The translations under genes were made by a program, and so were the position numbers. A stretch of 64,000 nucleotides of DNA, taken from assembly GCF_028548395.1 (NCBI RefSeq), contig NZ_JAQQLA010000004.1:744001-808000 (forward strand), read 5' to 3'. Origin of the DNA: Vogesella indigofera (lineage in GTDB: Bacteria; Pseudomonadota; Gammaproteobacteria; Burkholderiales; Chromobacteriaceae). The notes beneath the pieces were generated by a model that had not been told where the DNA came from, did not search any database, and saw nothing but the letters and a program-made list of their open reading frames with translations. Of this stretch, positions 44,730 through 52,642 are shown one piece after another. How positions within the stretch are numbered: the first letter of the stretch is position 1; the number at the start of each line of letters is the position of its first letter.

Positions 44730-45380
44730 GTGAAGCTTTCCATCAAATCGCTGGCCATCGCCAGCCTCGCCGTCGCCGTTACCGGTTGTGCAGTCAATCC
44801 GCAAACCGGCCAGAGTGAAATGAGCAAGACCGCCACCTACGGCCTCGGCGCCGCCGCAGCCTGCGGTATCGTCGGCGCGCTGACCCATGGCGGCAAAGGC
44901 GCACGCAACTCGGCACTGGCCTGCGGCGCGCTGGGTGCCGGTGTCGGCGCCTACATGGACTACCAGGAAAAACTGCTGCGCGAAAAACTGGCCAACAGCC
45001 AGGTGCAGGTGCAGCGCGTCGGCGACCAGATCAAGCTGGTAATGCCGGAAAACATCACCTTCGCCACCGGCAGCGCCACACTGGGCAGCGGCGCGGTGAA
45101 GACGCTGGGTGACGTGGCCGGCGTGCTGGCACAGTACGCCGACACCACCATGGTGGTGGCCGGCCACACCGACAGCACCGGCAGCCAGGCGCTGAACCAG
45201 AGCCTGTCCGAGCGCCGTGCCGCCGCCGTGGCCAGCGTGCTGCAGCAGCGTGGCGTCGCCGCCGCGCGCATCCGCAGCGTCGGTTACGCCTCCAGCCAGC
45301 CGGTAGCCGACAACGGCACCGCCGAAGGCCGCGCCAAGAACCGCCGCGTCGAAATCGCCATCGATCCGATCAAGCAGTAA
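44730..45380 (+). CDS. OmpA-like outer-membrane lipoprotein (YiaD-like)
   Basis: The 216-residue protein begins with GTG; AAAGGA is seven bases upstream. A lipoprotein signal (LAVAVTGC, Cys about residue 20) is followed by glycine-rich segments (ATYGLGAAAACGIVGALTHG and ACGALGAGVGAYMD) and a C-terminal OmpA domain (about 95-216) with ITFATGSATLGSGAVKTLGD and the peptidoglycan-binding motif VAGHTDSTGSQALNQSLSERR (residues 145-165). It should tether the outer membrane to the cell wall. It has its own strong terminator. Confidence 0.92.
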   Translation: MKLSIKSLAIASLAVAVTGCAVNPQTGQSEMSKTATYGLGAAAACGIVGALTHGGKGARNSALACGALGAGVGAYMDYQEKLLREKLANSQVQVQRVGDQIKLVMPENITFATGSATLGSGAVKTLGDVAGVLAQYADTTMVVAGHTDSTGSQALNQSLSERRAAAVASVLQQRGVAAARIRSVGYASSQPVADNGTAEGRAKNRRVEIAIDPIKQ

Positions 45381-45399
45381 GCCGTCAGTACGGCCGCCA

Positions 45400-45436
45400 C
45401 CGCCCCTGCCGCCATGCGCCAGGGGCGGTTTTTTTT
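45400..45436 (+). terminator. Terminator after the OmpA-like gene
   Basis: CCGCCCCTG (45400-45408), 11-base loop, CAGGGGCGG and eight T. Confidence 0.92.
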
Positions 45437-45440
45437 GCGC

Positions 45441-45875
45441 TCAGCGCGGCGGAATGGAGTAGGTGCCGCTGACGTGCGCCACCGGCTCGGCAGCGCCGTC
45501 GGAGTACAGCAGCACCTCGCCCACCGCCAGCCGCTGCCCCAGCTTGAGGATGCGGCCTTCGGCGATGATGTCCGCCGGCGGCGGCTTGCGCAGGAAATTG
45601 ATGTTGAGGCTGGTGGTCACCGCCAGCTCCACCGGGCCGATCATGCCCAGCACCACCGCATACAGCGTGGCATCGGCAATCGCCATCTGCGCCGGACCGG
45701 CGACGGTACCGCCGGGGCGGGTCTGCGCCGGGTCGAACCGCATGCGCAGCCGGGCCCGGCCGTAGCCGATGTGCTCGCAGCGGATGCCGAACAGCGCGCA
45801 CAGCGGCAGCGCCTCGTCGATCAGCGCCTGAAAGGCCTGCGGGGTCATGCGTGCTGCCGTGTCGCCATGCATCAT
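45441..45875 (-). CDS. PaaI-like hotdog thioesterase
   Basis: The 144-residue protein has the hotdog pattern of the PaaI group: RPGGTVAGPAQMAIADATLYAVVLG (about residues 52-76), where the Gly/Asp residues mark the active-site helix, and SLNINFLRKPPPADIIAEGRI. It probably hydrolyses an acyl- or aryl-CoA; the substrate is unknown. It converges on the OmpA-like gene. Confidence 0.85.
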   Translation of the reverse strand: MMHGDTAARMTPQAFQALIDEALPLCALFGIRCEHIGYGRARLRMRFDPAQTRPGGTVAGPAQMAIADATLYAVVLGMIGPVELAVTTSLNINFLRKPPPADIIAEGRILKLGQRLAVGEVLLYSDGAAEPVAHVSGTYSIPPR

Positions 45876-45981
45876 CTGCCATCCCTGACTACAGTGAAGT
45901 AAGCAGCTTAACAGCCGACCACGTTGGCCGCAGGCTTTGCGGTATCATCGCCGTCCCTTTCCCTTATCCAGCGAGCCGAAC

Positions 45982-46173
45982 ATGAGCGACATCACGCCCG
46001 TTACCCCCAAGCCCTGCCACAAGTGCGGCGCCCCCGCCGAGGTGGTCAAAGCCGGCTCGCGCCGTTTCTGGGTGCAGTGCTCGCGCTACGCCGGCCAGGG
46101 CACCTGCTCGGCGATCGGCTCGCAGGCCGACAATCGCAAGGAAGCGATCGCCAACTGGAACAAGATCCGCTGA
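45982..46173 (+). CDS. Small zinc-ribbon protein of Lar type
   Basis: The 63-residue protein has CHKCGAPAEVV near the start, then FWVQCSRYAGQGTCSAIGSQ and ends EAIANWNKIR. The four Cys and the final EAIxxWN resemble the Lar (restriction alleviation) family of phage and bacteria, but housekeeping relatives of unknown role are common. A longer frame starts 45 bases upstream; the start with MSDITPVTPK is preferred. A two-mismatch copy of the dispersed motif lies 58 bases upstream. Confidence 0.65.
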   Translation: MSDITPVTPKPCHKCGAPAEVVKAGSRRFWVQCSRYAGQGTCSAIGSQADNRKEAIANWNKIR

Positions 46174-46242
46174 GCCATGCCGACAGCGGATGCGGGCATT
46201 GTGCCGGCCATGGTCTAGCATGAAATCAGGATACGGTCGGAG

Positions 46243-46974
46243 ATGCCTGTGCGCTTTTTCCTGTTCTGCCTGCTGCTGAGTGCGGCACTGCCGGCGCTGG
46301 CCGGCGGCTGGCGCGTGGTCGGCGACGAGCAGTTCGCGCCGTACAGTTTCCAGTACGGCGAAGACCCGCAGCCGCGCGGGCTGGACGTGGAAGTGGTGCA
46401 GGCGGTGCTGCACGAGGCCGGCATCGAATACCAGCTGCGGCTGTATCCGTGGGCACGGGTGAAGCAGATGCTGGCGCTGGGCGATGCCGAGATGGCGTTC
46501 CAGTTCGCCGGCACCCCGGAACGCAAGGCGCAGTACGAGCTGGTCGGCCCGCTGCGCAGCGGCGCCACCGTGTTCATGACCACGCGCAAGCTGCCGCTGG
46601 TCGACTGGCGCCGGCTGGACGATCTGGCGCCGTATGTCGTCGGCCAGGTCAGCGGCTACGCCTACGAGGCCGCCTTCGACAGCTTCGCGCTGGTGCGCGA
46701 CAGCAGCGCGCAGAATCCGCGCCAGCTGGTCGCCATGCTGCTGGCCGGCCGCATCGACATCATCGTCGGCGACCGCCTGCAACTGATGCACTTCGTGCGC
46801 GAACAGCGAGCAGAACAGCAGGTACGCATCCTGCCGCGCCCGCTGGTGGAAATGCCGCGCTATGTCGCCTTTGCCAAGGGCGACAGCGCGCGGGCACAAC
46901 GCTTTGCCAGCGCGCTGCAGCGCCTGCAGCGTGCCGGCAAGCTGGACGCCATTTACCGGCGCTGGGGCTTGTAA
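46243..46974 (+). CDS. Periplasmic solute-binding protein, family 3
   Basis: The 243-residue protein has a signal peptide (residues 1-20, ending ALAGGW), then VVGDEQFAPYSFQYGEDPQPRGLDVEVVQAVLHEAG (residues 25-60), the usual start of family 3 amino-acid-binding proteins, and ends AIYRRWGL. No transporter genes are adjacent. It is followed after 32 bases by a Sel1 repeat protein, possibly in the same transcript. Confidence 0.85.
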   Translation: MPVRFFLFCLLLSAALPALAGGWRVVGDEQFAPYSFQYGEDPQPRGLDVEVVQAVLHEAGIEYQLRLYPWARVKQMLALGDAEMAFQFAGTPERKAQYELVGPLRSGATVFMTTRKLPLVDWRRLDDLAPYVVGQVSGYAYEAAFDSFALVRDSSAQNPRQLVAMLLAGRIDIIVGDRLQLMHFVREQRAEQQVRILPRPLVEMPRYVAFAKGDSARAQRFASALQRLQRAGKLDAIYRRWGL

Positions 46975-47006
46975 GCGCACCCGCTCCGGACAGGAAGGGG
47001 GACGCC

Positions 47007-47651
47007 ATGCGACATCTGTCTTTGCTGCTGTGCCTGATACTGGGTGCGACACCCACGTTGGCCGCCGAGCCGCCGCCGGTACCCGGCTGGCAGGACTACC
47101 ACGACGGCAAGCTGGCCAGCGCGCGCCAGCACTTCGAGGAGGCCGCCGGCGCCGGCGACCGCGTCGCCGCCTTCAATCTGGCGATGCTGTACTGGCGCGG
47201 CGAGGCCGTCGCCACCAGCAAGCCCAAGGCGCTGTACTGGCTGCGCCGCGCCGCGGAGAAAGAGCTACCGCAAGCCGAACACGCGCTGGGCATCCTGTAC
47301 GAGAACGGCGACGCGGTACCCAAGTCGCTGACGCGCGCCACCTACTGGTTCGACCGCGCGGCCAACCACGGCCTGATCGTGGCGCAGATCGACCTCGGCA
47401 CCCAGTTCTTCCTCGGCCGCGGCGCGCCGCAGGACTACGCCCGCGCCGCCTACTGGTATGAAAAGGCCGCGGAGCAGGGTGACGCCGGCGCGCAATACCT
47501 GATCGCCAGCATGTACGAGTACGGCCACGGCGTGCGCCGCGACCTGGAAAGCGCGATCCGCTGGTACGCCAAGGCCGGGGTGCAGGGCGATGTCGCCGCC
47601 ACGCTGAAGGCGATCGAGCTGGCGAAACAGATCAGCGGCCAGGCACTGTAG
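47007..47651 (+). CDS. Secreted Sel1-repeat protein
   Basis: The 214-residue protein has a signal peptide (residues 1-19, ending TLAAEP) and about four Sel1-type repeats of 36 residues, each with the pattern AxxxLGxxYxxGxGVxxDxxxAxxWYxKAA, for example ALGILYENGDAVPKSLTRA and LIASMYEYGHGVRRDLESA. Such proteins are periplasmic scaffolds. AGGAAGGGG precedes the ATG. Context gives no partner. Confidence 0.88.
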   Translation: MRHLSLLLCLILGATPTLAAEPPPVPGWQDYHDGKLASARQHFEEAAGAGDRVAAFNLAMLYWRGEAVATSKPKALYWLRRAAEKELPQAEHALGILYENGDAVPKSLTRATYWFDRAANHGLIVAQIDLGTQFFLGRGAPQDYARAAYWYEKAAEQGDAGAQYLIASMYEYGHGVRRDLESAIRWYAKAGVQGDVAATLKAIELAKQISGQAL

Positions 47652-47670
47652 CCGGCGGCCGGCAGCATGC

Positions 47671-47697
47671 AAAACGGCGGGGAAACCCCGCCGTTTT
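47671..47697. terminator. Bidirectional terminator, Sel1 gene / ABC exporter
   Basis: AAAACGGCGGGG (47671-47682), AAA, CCCCGCCGTTTT, with A and T tails for both directions. Confidence 0.9.
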
Positions 47698-47711
47698 GGT
47701 CTGCGACGCGT

Positions 47712-49571
47712 TCAGCCGAGGCTGAGCACCGTCTCGTCGTCCTCCGCCTCCTCACCGAGGAAGCCACCGCTCTGGTGCGCCCACAGCCGTGCGTACAGGC
47801 CGCCGCGCGCCAGCAGGCTGGCGTGGTCGCCTTCCTCCACGATACGGCCCTTGTCCAGCACGATCAGGCGGTCCATCGCCGCGATGGTCGACAGCCGGTG
47901 CGCGATGGCTACCACGGTCTTGCCCTCCATCAGCCGGTACAGGCTGCGCTGGATCGCCGCCTCCACCTCCGAATCCAGCGCGCTGGTGGCCTCGTCCAGC
48001 AGCAGGATCGGCGCGTCCTTCAGCATCACCCGTGCAATCGCCACCCGCTGCCGCTGGCCGCCGGACAGCTTCACGCCGCGCTCGCCGACGTGGGCGTCGT
48101 AGCCGCTGCGCCCTTTCGGGTCGGTCAGCGTCTGGATGAATTCGTGCGCCTCGGCACGCTCGGCGGCGGCGATCATCTGCGCGTCGCTGGCGTCGTTGCG
48201 GCCGTACAGCAGGTTGTCGCGCACCGAGCGGTGCAGCAGCGAGGTGTCCTGCGTCACCATGCCCACCTGCGCGCGCAGGCTGTCCTGCGTCACCTGCGCG
48301 ACGTCCTGGCCGTCGATCAGGATGCGGCCGCTTTCCACGTCGTAGAAGCGCAGCAGCAGGTTGACGATGGTGGACTTGCCGGCGCCGCTGCGGCCGACCA
48401 GGCCGATCTTCTCGCCGGGGCGGATGGTCAGCGACAGCTCGTCGATCACCGTGCGCGTGCCGCCGTAGCTGAAGCTGACCTGCTCGAAGCGCACCTCGCC
48501 GCGGCCAACCTTGAGCGGCAGCGCCTGCGGCGCGTCCTTGATCGCCACCGCGCGCGACAGGGTGTTGATGCCGTCCTGCACCGTGCCGATGTGCTCGAAC
48601 AGGCTGGACATCTCCCACATGATCCAGTGCGAGATGCCGTTCAGGCGCAGCGCCATCGCGGTGGCCGCCGCCACCGCGCCGACGCCGACCGCGCCGCGCG
48701 TCCACAGCCACAGGGTGGCGCCGGCGGTGCTGGCGATCAGCAGCATGCTCAGCAGGTGGTTGACGATCTCGAAGCCGCTGACCAGCCGCATCTGGCGGTA
48801 GGCGGTGGCCAAGAATTCCTGCATCGCGCCGCGGGCAAAGCCGGCCTCGCGCTGGCCGTGCGAGAACAGCTTCACGGTGGCGATATTGGTGTAGGCGTCG
48901 GTGATGCGCCCGGTCATCAGGCTGCGCGCGTCGGCCTGCGCGCTGGCGGCCTTGCCCAGCCGCGGCACGAAGTAGGCCAGCGTCGCCACGTACAGCAGCA
49001 GCCAGCCGATGAATGGCCACAGCAGCGCGGTATCGAAGCTGCCGACCACCGCGATCATGGTGACAAAGTAGATCACCACGAATACCAGGATATCGGTGAC
49101 GATCATCACCGTGTCGCGTACCGCCAGCGCGGTCTGCATCACCTTGGCCGACACCCGGCCGGCGAACTCGTCCTGGTAGAAGCTCATGCTCTGGCCGAGC
49201 AGGTGGCGGTGGTAGATCCAGCGCAGCCGCATCGGGAAGTTGCCGGCCAGGCCCTGGTATTTGCACATCGCCTGCAAGGCGATCAGCAGCGGGCTGGCCA
49301 GCAGGATGCCGGCCAAGAGCAGCAGGTTGTGCTTCTGTTCCTGCCACAGCAGCGCCGGCGGCACCTTGCCCAGCCAGTCCACCACCGAGCCGAGCATGGA
49401 GAACAGCAGAGCCTCGAAGGCGCCGATGCAGGCGGTGAACGTGGTCATCGCCAGGATCAGTGGCCGCGTGCCGGCGGTGGCCGCCCAGATGAACGGAAAG
49501 AAGCCTTGCGGCGGTTGCGCGGGCGGGGTCTCCGGATACGGATTCACCCGGCTTTCGAACCATGACAACAT
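47712..49571 (-). CDS. ABC exporter, fused membrane and ATPase domains
   Basis: The 619-residue protein has six transmembrane segments (about residues 25-320) and an ATPase domain (about 355-600) with GRSGAGKST (Walker A near 394), the Q-loop, LSGGQRQRVAIARV (signature near 498) and LLLDEATSAL (Walker B). This is a homodimeric multidrug or lipid type exporter of the MsbA/MdlB kind; the substrate is unknown. The start giving MLSWFESR has AAAGGAG eight bases upstream. An exact motif copy lies at 48501-48512, read KVGR. Confidence 0.92.
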   Translation of the reverse strand: MLSWFESRVNPYPETPPAQPPQGFFPFIWAATAGTRPLILAMTTFTACIGAFEALLFSMLGSVVDWLGKVPPALLWQEQKHNLLLLAGILLASPLLIALQAMCKYQGLAGNFPMRLRWIYHRHLLGQSMSFYQDEFAGRVSAKVMQTALAVRDTVMIVTDILVFVVIYFVTMIAVVGSFDTALLWPFIGWLLLYVATLAYFVPRLGKAASAQADARSLMTGRITDAYTNIATVKLFSHGQREAGFARGAMQEFLATAYRQMRLVSGFEIVNHLLSMLLIASTAGATLWLWTRGAVGVGAVAAATAMALRLNGISHWIMWEMSSLFEHIGTVQDGINTLSRAVAIKDAPQALPLKVGRGEVRFEQVSFSYGGTRTVIDELSLTIRPGEKIGLVGRSGAGKSTIVNLLLRFYDVESGRILIDGQDVAQVTQDSLRAQVGMVTQDTSLLHRSVRDNLLYGRNDASDAQMIAAAERAEAHEFIQTLTDPKGRSGYDAHVGERGVKLSGGQRQRVAIARVMLKDAPILLLDEATSALDSEVEAAIQRSLYRLMEGKTVVAIAHRLSTIAAMDRLIVLDKGRIVEEGDHASLLARGGLYARLWAHQSGGFLGEEAEDDETVLSLG

Positions 49572-49697
49572 AAAGAACACTCCTTTTCCCGACATAACAG
49601 CAAGGTTATGCCAGTACAGGTTATAAAACGGGCCAATGACAATAGCGTTAAGCGTATCGATACGCAACTTCTTTATCGCACTGTAGCGCAGCCGGCC

Positions 49698-49709
49698 AAG
49701 GTTGGCCGC
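49698..49709 (+). repeat. Dispersed uptake-like motif, exact copy
   Basis: Intergenic AAGGTTGGCCGC next to the pckG terminator, between two minus-strand genes. Confidence 0.85.
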
Positions 49710-49714
49710 AAACA

Positions 49715-49742
49715 AAAACGGCTGCCCGCGGGCAGCCGTTTT
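49715..49742 (-). terminator. Terminator after pckG
   Basis: A perfect 28-base palindrome (arm AAAACGGCTGCCCG), 19 bases after the pckG stop. Confidence 0.92.
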
Positions 49743-49760
49743 GCGCAGTAACGCCGGACG

Positions 49761-51584
49761 TCAGGCGATCAGCGCCGCGCTGAGGCGGGTACGCTGCGCC
49801 GCCAGTGCCGGCGGCAGGCGGTCGGCCAGCTTGGCGAACCATTCGTCGTGCGCCGCCAGCTCGTGCTGCCAGGTGGCGTGGTCCAGCGCCATCAGCGCGG
49901 CAAAGCGCTCGGCGGTGACCTCGTCCAGCCCGTCCCAGTTCAGGTGGCCGTGTTCCGGCACCCAGCCCAGCGGGCCGGACACCGCCTCGGCGCGGCCCTG
50001 TACGCGGCCGACGATCCACTCCAACACGCGCATGTTGTCACCGAAGCCCGGCCACAGGAACTTGCCGTCGGCGTCGGTGCGGAACCAGTTGACGCAGAAG
50101 ATGCCCGGTGCCTGGCTGACGCGCTGGCCGATGTCCAGCCAGTGCTGGAAGTAGTCGCCCATGTGGTAACCGCAGAACGGCAGCATCGCGAACGGGTCGC
50201 GGCGGGTGACACCCTGCGCGCCAAAGGCGGCGGCGGTGGTTTCCGAACCCATGGTCGCCGCCATGTACACGCCCTCGGCCCAGCCGGCAGCCTGGAACAC
50301 CAGCGGCACGGTGGAGGAGCGGCGGCCGCCGAAGATGAAGGCCGAAATCGGCACCCCGGCCGGGTCGTTCCACGCCGCGTCCAGCGACGGGCACTGCTGG
50401 GCCGACACGGTGAAGCGCGCGTTCGGGTGCGCCGCCTTGCGCCCGGTTTCCTTGGCGATGGCCGGCGTCCAGTCCTGGCCCTGCCAGTCGGTGAGGTGCG
50501 CCGGTGCTTCCTTGGTCATGCCTTCCCACCACACGTCGCCGTCGTCGGTCAGCGCCACGTTGGTGAAGATCACGTTCTCGTGCAACATCGCCATCGCGTT
50601 GGGGTTGGATTTCACCGAGGTGCCCGGCGCCACGCCGAAGTAGCCATTTTCCGGGTTGATCGCGTACAGCTTGCCGTCGGCACCCGGTTTGATCCAGGCG
50701 ATGTCGTCGCCGACGGTGCTGACCTTCCAGCCGTGGTAGCTCTTCGGCGGGATCAGCATGGCGAAGTTGGTCTTGCCACAGGCGCTGGGGAAGGCCGCCG
50801 CGACATAGGACTTCTCGCCCTGCGGGCTTTCCACGCCGAGGATCAGCATGTGCTCGGCCAGCCAGCCCTGGTCGCGGCCCATGGTGGAGGCGATGCGCAG
50901 CGCGAAGCACTTCTTGCCCAAGAGCGCGTTGCCGCCGTAGCCGGAGCCGTAGGACCAGATCTCGCGCGACTCCGGGAAGTGCACAATGTACTTGGTGTCC
51001 GGATTGCACGGCCACGGCTTGTCGGCCGCTCCGGCGGCCAGCGGCGCGCCCACCGAGTGCACGCAGGGCACGAAGTCACCATCCTTGCCCAGCACCTCGT
51101 ACACCGCACGGCCCATGCGCGTCATGATGCGCATCGACGCCACCACGTACGGCGAATCGGTGATCTCGATGCCGATGTGCGCGATCGGGCTACCCAGCGG
51201 GCCCATGCTGAACGGGATCACGTACATGGTGCGGCCGGCCATGCAGCCGTCGAACAAGCCGTTCAGCGTGCCGCGCATCTCGTCCGGCGCCATCCAGTTG
51301 TTGTTGGGGCCGGCGTCGGCCTTGTGCGCGCTGCAGACATAGGTGCGGTCTTCCACCCGCGCCACGTCGGACGGGTCGGAGAAGGCGGCGTAGGAATTGG
51401 CGCGCTTGGCCGGGTTGAGGCGGGTCAGGGTACCGGCCTTGACCATTTGCGCCAGCAACTGCTCGTTTTCTTCTGCCGAACCATCCACCCAGTGAATGGC
51501 GGCCGGTTTGGTCAGGGCAGCCACTTGGGCAACCCAGGCGATGAGTTCGGAATGCTGAATATAGGACGGTGCTTGCAGCGACAT
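49761..51584 (-). CDS. pckG: Phosphoenolpyruvate carboxykinase (GTP)
   Basis: The 607-residue enzyme turns oxaloacetate and GTP into PEP and CO2 for gluconeogenesis. The GTP-type marks are [13 protein letters not shown] (P-loop, about residue 275), [30 protein letters not shown] (residues 222-242) and [15 protein letters not shown]. The start giving [12 protein letters not shown] is taken over a longer open frame that extends 73 codons upstream through untranslated sequence. It is a single-gene unit. Confidence 0.96.
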   Translation of the reverse strand: MSLQAPSYIQHSELIAWVAQVAALTKPAAIHWVDGSAEENEQLLAQMVKAGTLTRLNPAKRANSYAAFSDPSDVARVEDRTYVCSAHKADAGPNNNWMAPDEMRGTLNGLFDGCMAGRTMYVIPFSMGPLGSPIAHIGIEITDSPYVVASMRIMTRMGRAVYEVLGKDGDFVPCVHSVGAPLAAGAADKPWPCNPDTKYIVHFPESREIWSYGSGYGGNALLGKKCFALRIASTMGRDQGWLAEHMLILGVESPQGEKSYVAAAFPSACGKTNFAMLIPPKSYHGWKVSTVGDDIAWIKPGADGKLYAINPENGYFGVAPGTSVKSNPNAMAMLHENVIFTNVALTDDGDVWWEGMTKEAPAHLTDWQGQDWTPAIAKETGRKAAHPNARFTVSAQQCPSLDAAWNDPAGVPISAFIFGGRRSSTVPLVFQAAGWAEGVYMAATMGSETTAAAFGAQGVTRRDPFAMLPFCGYHMGDYFQHWLDIGQRVSQAPGIFCVNWFRTDADGKFLWPGFGDNMRVLEWIVGRVQGRAEAVSGPLGWVPEHGHLNWDGLDEVTAERFAALMALDHATWQHELAAHDEWFAKLADRLPPALAAQRTRLSAALIA

Positions 51585-51927
51585 GACAAACCTCGACAAC
51601 AGGGATGGACAGAGGGGGACAACCGAGTCTGTTATTGTCGCCGATTTGTAGTCGGCGAGGTTCATCCCGACCTGCCAAAACGCAAACAACACCAAGTTTT
51701 TGCACGGCAAACAGGGATTTGTTGCACGAAAAACAAAAAAATCCGGTAAAGCCGGTGACGTAAGCACCGGGTTACGTAAGCGTAAAACTACACCCACCAG
51801 CACCGCACAAGGTTGGCCGCAAGCCGCCGCGCACCCAACCCGGCGTCAGCCGGCAGCGACAACACTTGCCGGCGACGGCCATCGCGTGTTCAATGCAATG
51901 ACAATGACAAGCCACCAAGGAGCAGAC
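51585..51927. other. pckG leader and control region
   Basis: No gene. TTGCACG occurs at 51696 and 51721 (25 bases apart), ACGTAAGC at 51758 and 51772, and a small hairpin (CGCCGA / TCGGCG) at 51640-51658. The T/A-rich part 51700-51745 probably holds the pckG promoter. An exact dispersed motif copy lies at 51809-51820. Confidence 0.4.
51809..51820 (+). repeat. Dispersed uptake-like motif, exact copy
   Basis: Intergenic AAGGTTGGCCGC between pckG and the gene at 51928, followed by AAGCC. Confidence 0.85.
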
Positions 51928-52209
51928 ATGGCCTTTGACGAAGCAGTGCACCCCGATCACTTCAGCACCCTGCGCCGTACCCCGTTTCCGCACACCCTGA
52001 TCGAACAGCAGCTGATGCAGATGGGCGGCGGCGGTGTCGCCGGCAGCATCTTCCGCAAGCAGGTGCTGCTGGCCGCCGGCTGGCCGCACGACGGCCTGGT
52101 ACCGTTTGCCAAGCACCCGCAGCTGGCCAGCACCACCTTCAACCGCATCCGCCTGCTGCTGGACGGCCACAGCCAGCCGGACACGCTGCTGGCTGCCCTG
52201 ACCGCTTAA
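51928..52209 (+). CDS. Hypothetical protein (93 residues)
   Basis: The frame starts MAFDEAVHPDHFSTLRRTPF and ends LDGHSQPDTLLAALTA. AAGGAG lies six bases before the ATG and a strong terminator follows 18 bases after the stop, which supports a real gene. The protein is cytoplasmic, without Cys, with a glycine run (GGGGVAG) and a likely helical C-terminal half. I recognise no family. Confidence 0.65.
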   Translation: MAFDEAVHPDHFSTLRRTPFPHTLIEQQLMQMGGGGVAGSIFRKQVLLAAGWPHDGLVPFAKHPQLASTTFNRIRLLLDGHSQPDTLLAALTA

Positions 52210-52227
52210 GCCGCCGGCCAGCCATAA

Positions 52228-52258
52228 AAAAAACCGCCTGTGCATCAGGCGGTTTTTT
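52228..52258. terminator. Bidirectional terminator, hypothetical gene / ydcH-like gene
   Basis: AAAAAACCGCCTG (52228-52240), TGCAT loop, CAGGCGGTTTTTT. Confidence 0.9.
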
Positions 52259-52273
52259 CATGGCCGGCAGCAA

Positions 52274-52498
52274 TCAGCCGGCGCTGACCGAGGCACTCTT
52301 CAGGATCACGTACAGCTCGTCCTTCAGCTGCAGCTTTTCCTTTTTCAGGGTCTCGATCTCCAGCGGCGTGGCCGGGGTGATGTGCGCTTCCATGTTCTTG
52401 ATCTGCTGGTCAAGCTCGTTGTGCTTGTCGAACAGACGGCTGAAGCGGCTGTCTTCGGTTTTCAGCTGGGAAATCAGGTCGCGGAATTCTGGAAACAT
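52274..52498 (-). CDS. YdcH family protein (DUF465)
   Basis: The 74-residue protein is a helical hairpin with FPEFRDLISQLKTEDSRFSR at the start and TLKKEKLQLKDELYVIL near the end, the pattern of DUF465. Function unknown; members are abundant small cytoplasmic proteins. The ATG giving MFPEFRD has GGAG seven bases upstream; a TTG two codons earlier is also in frame. Confidence 0.88.
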   Translation of the reverse strand: MFPEFRDLISQLKTEDSRFSRLFDKHNELDQQIKNMEAHITPATPLEIETLKKEKLQLKDELYVILKSASVSAG

Positions 52499-52642
52499 GG
52501 GCAAGCTCCTTGTGGGTGGGTCGTTGCCTGAAACAGGCTGTCGATTTCATGCTACGCCCGCCAGCGCCCTCCGACTTGATCCAGCGCAAGCAAGGCCAAT
52601 GCCGTATGCATGGTAGCGCCGGCAGGCCGGCGCCACCCGTGC

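Noticed and set aside
45982..46173. Lar-like protein as a phage anti-restriction gene
   Set aside because: No phage genes around it, and similar small zinc ribbons are common chromosomal genes; kept only as a Lar-type zinc ribbon.
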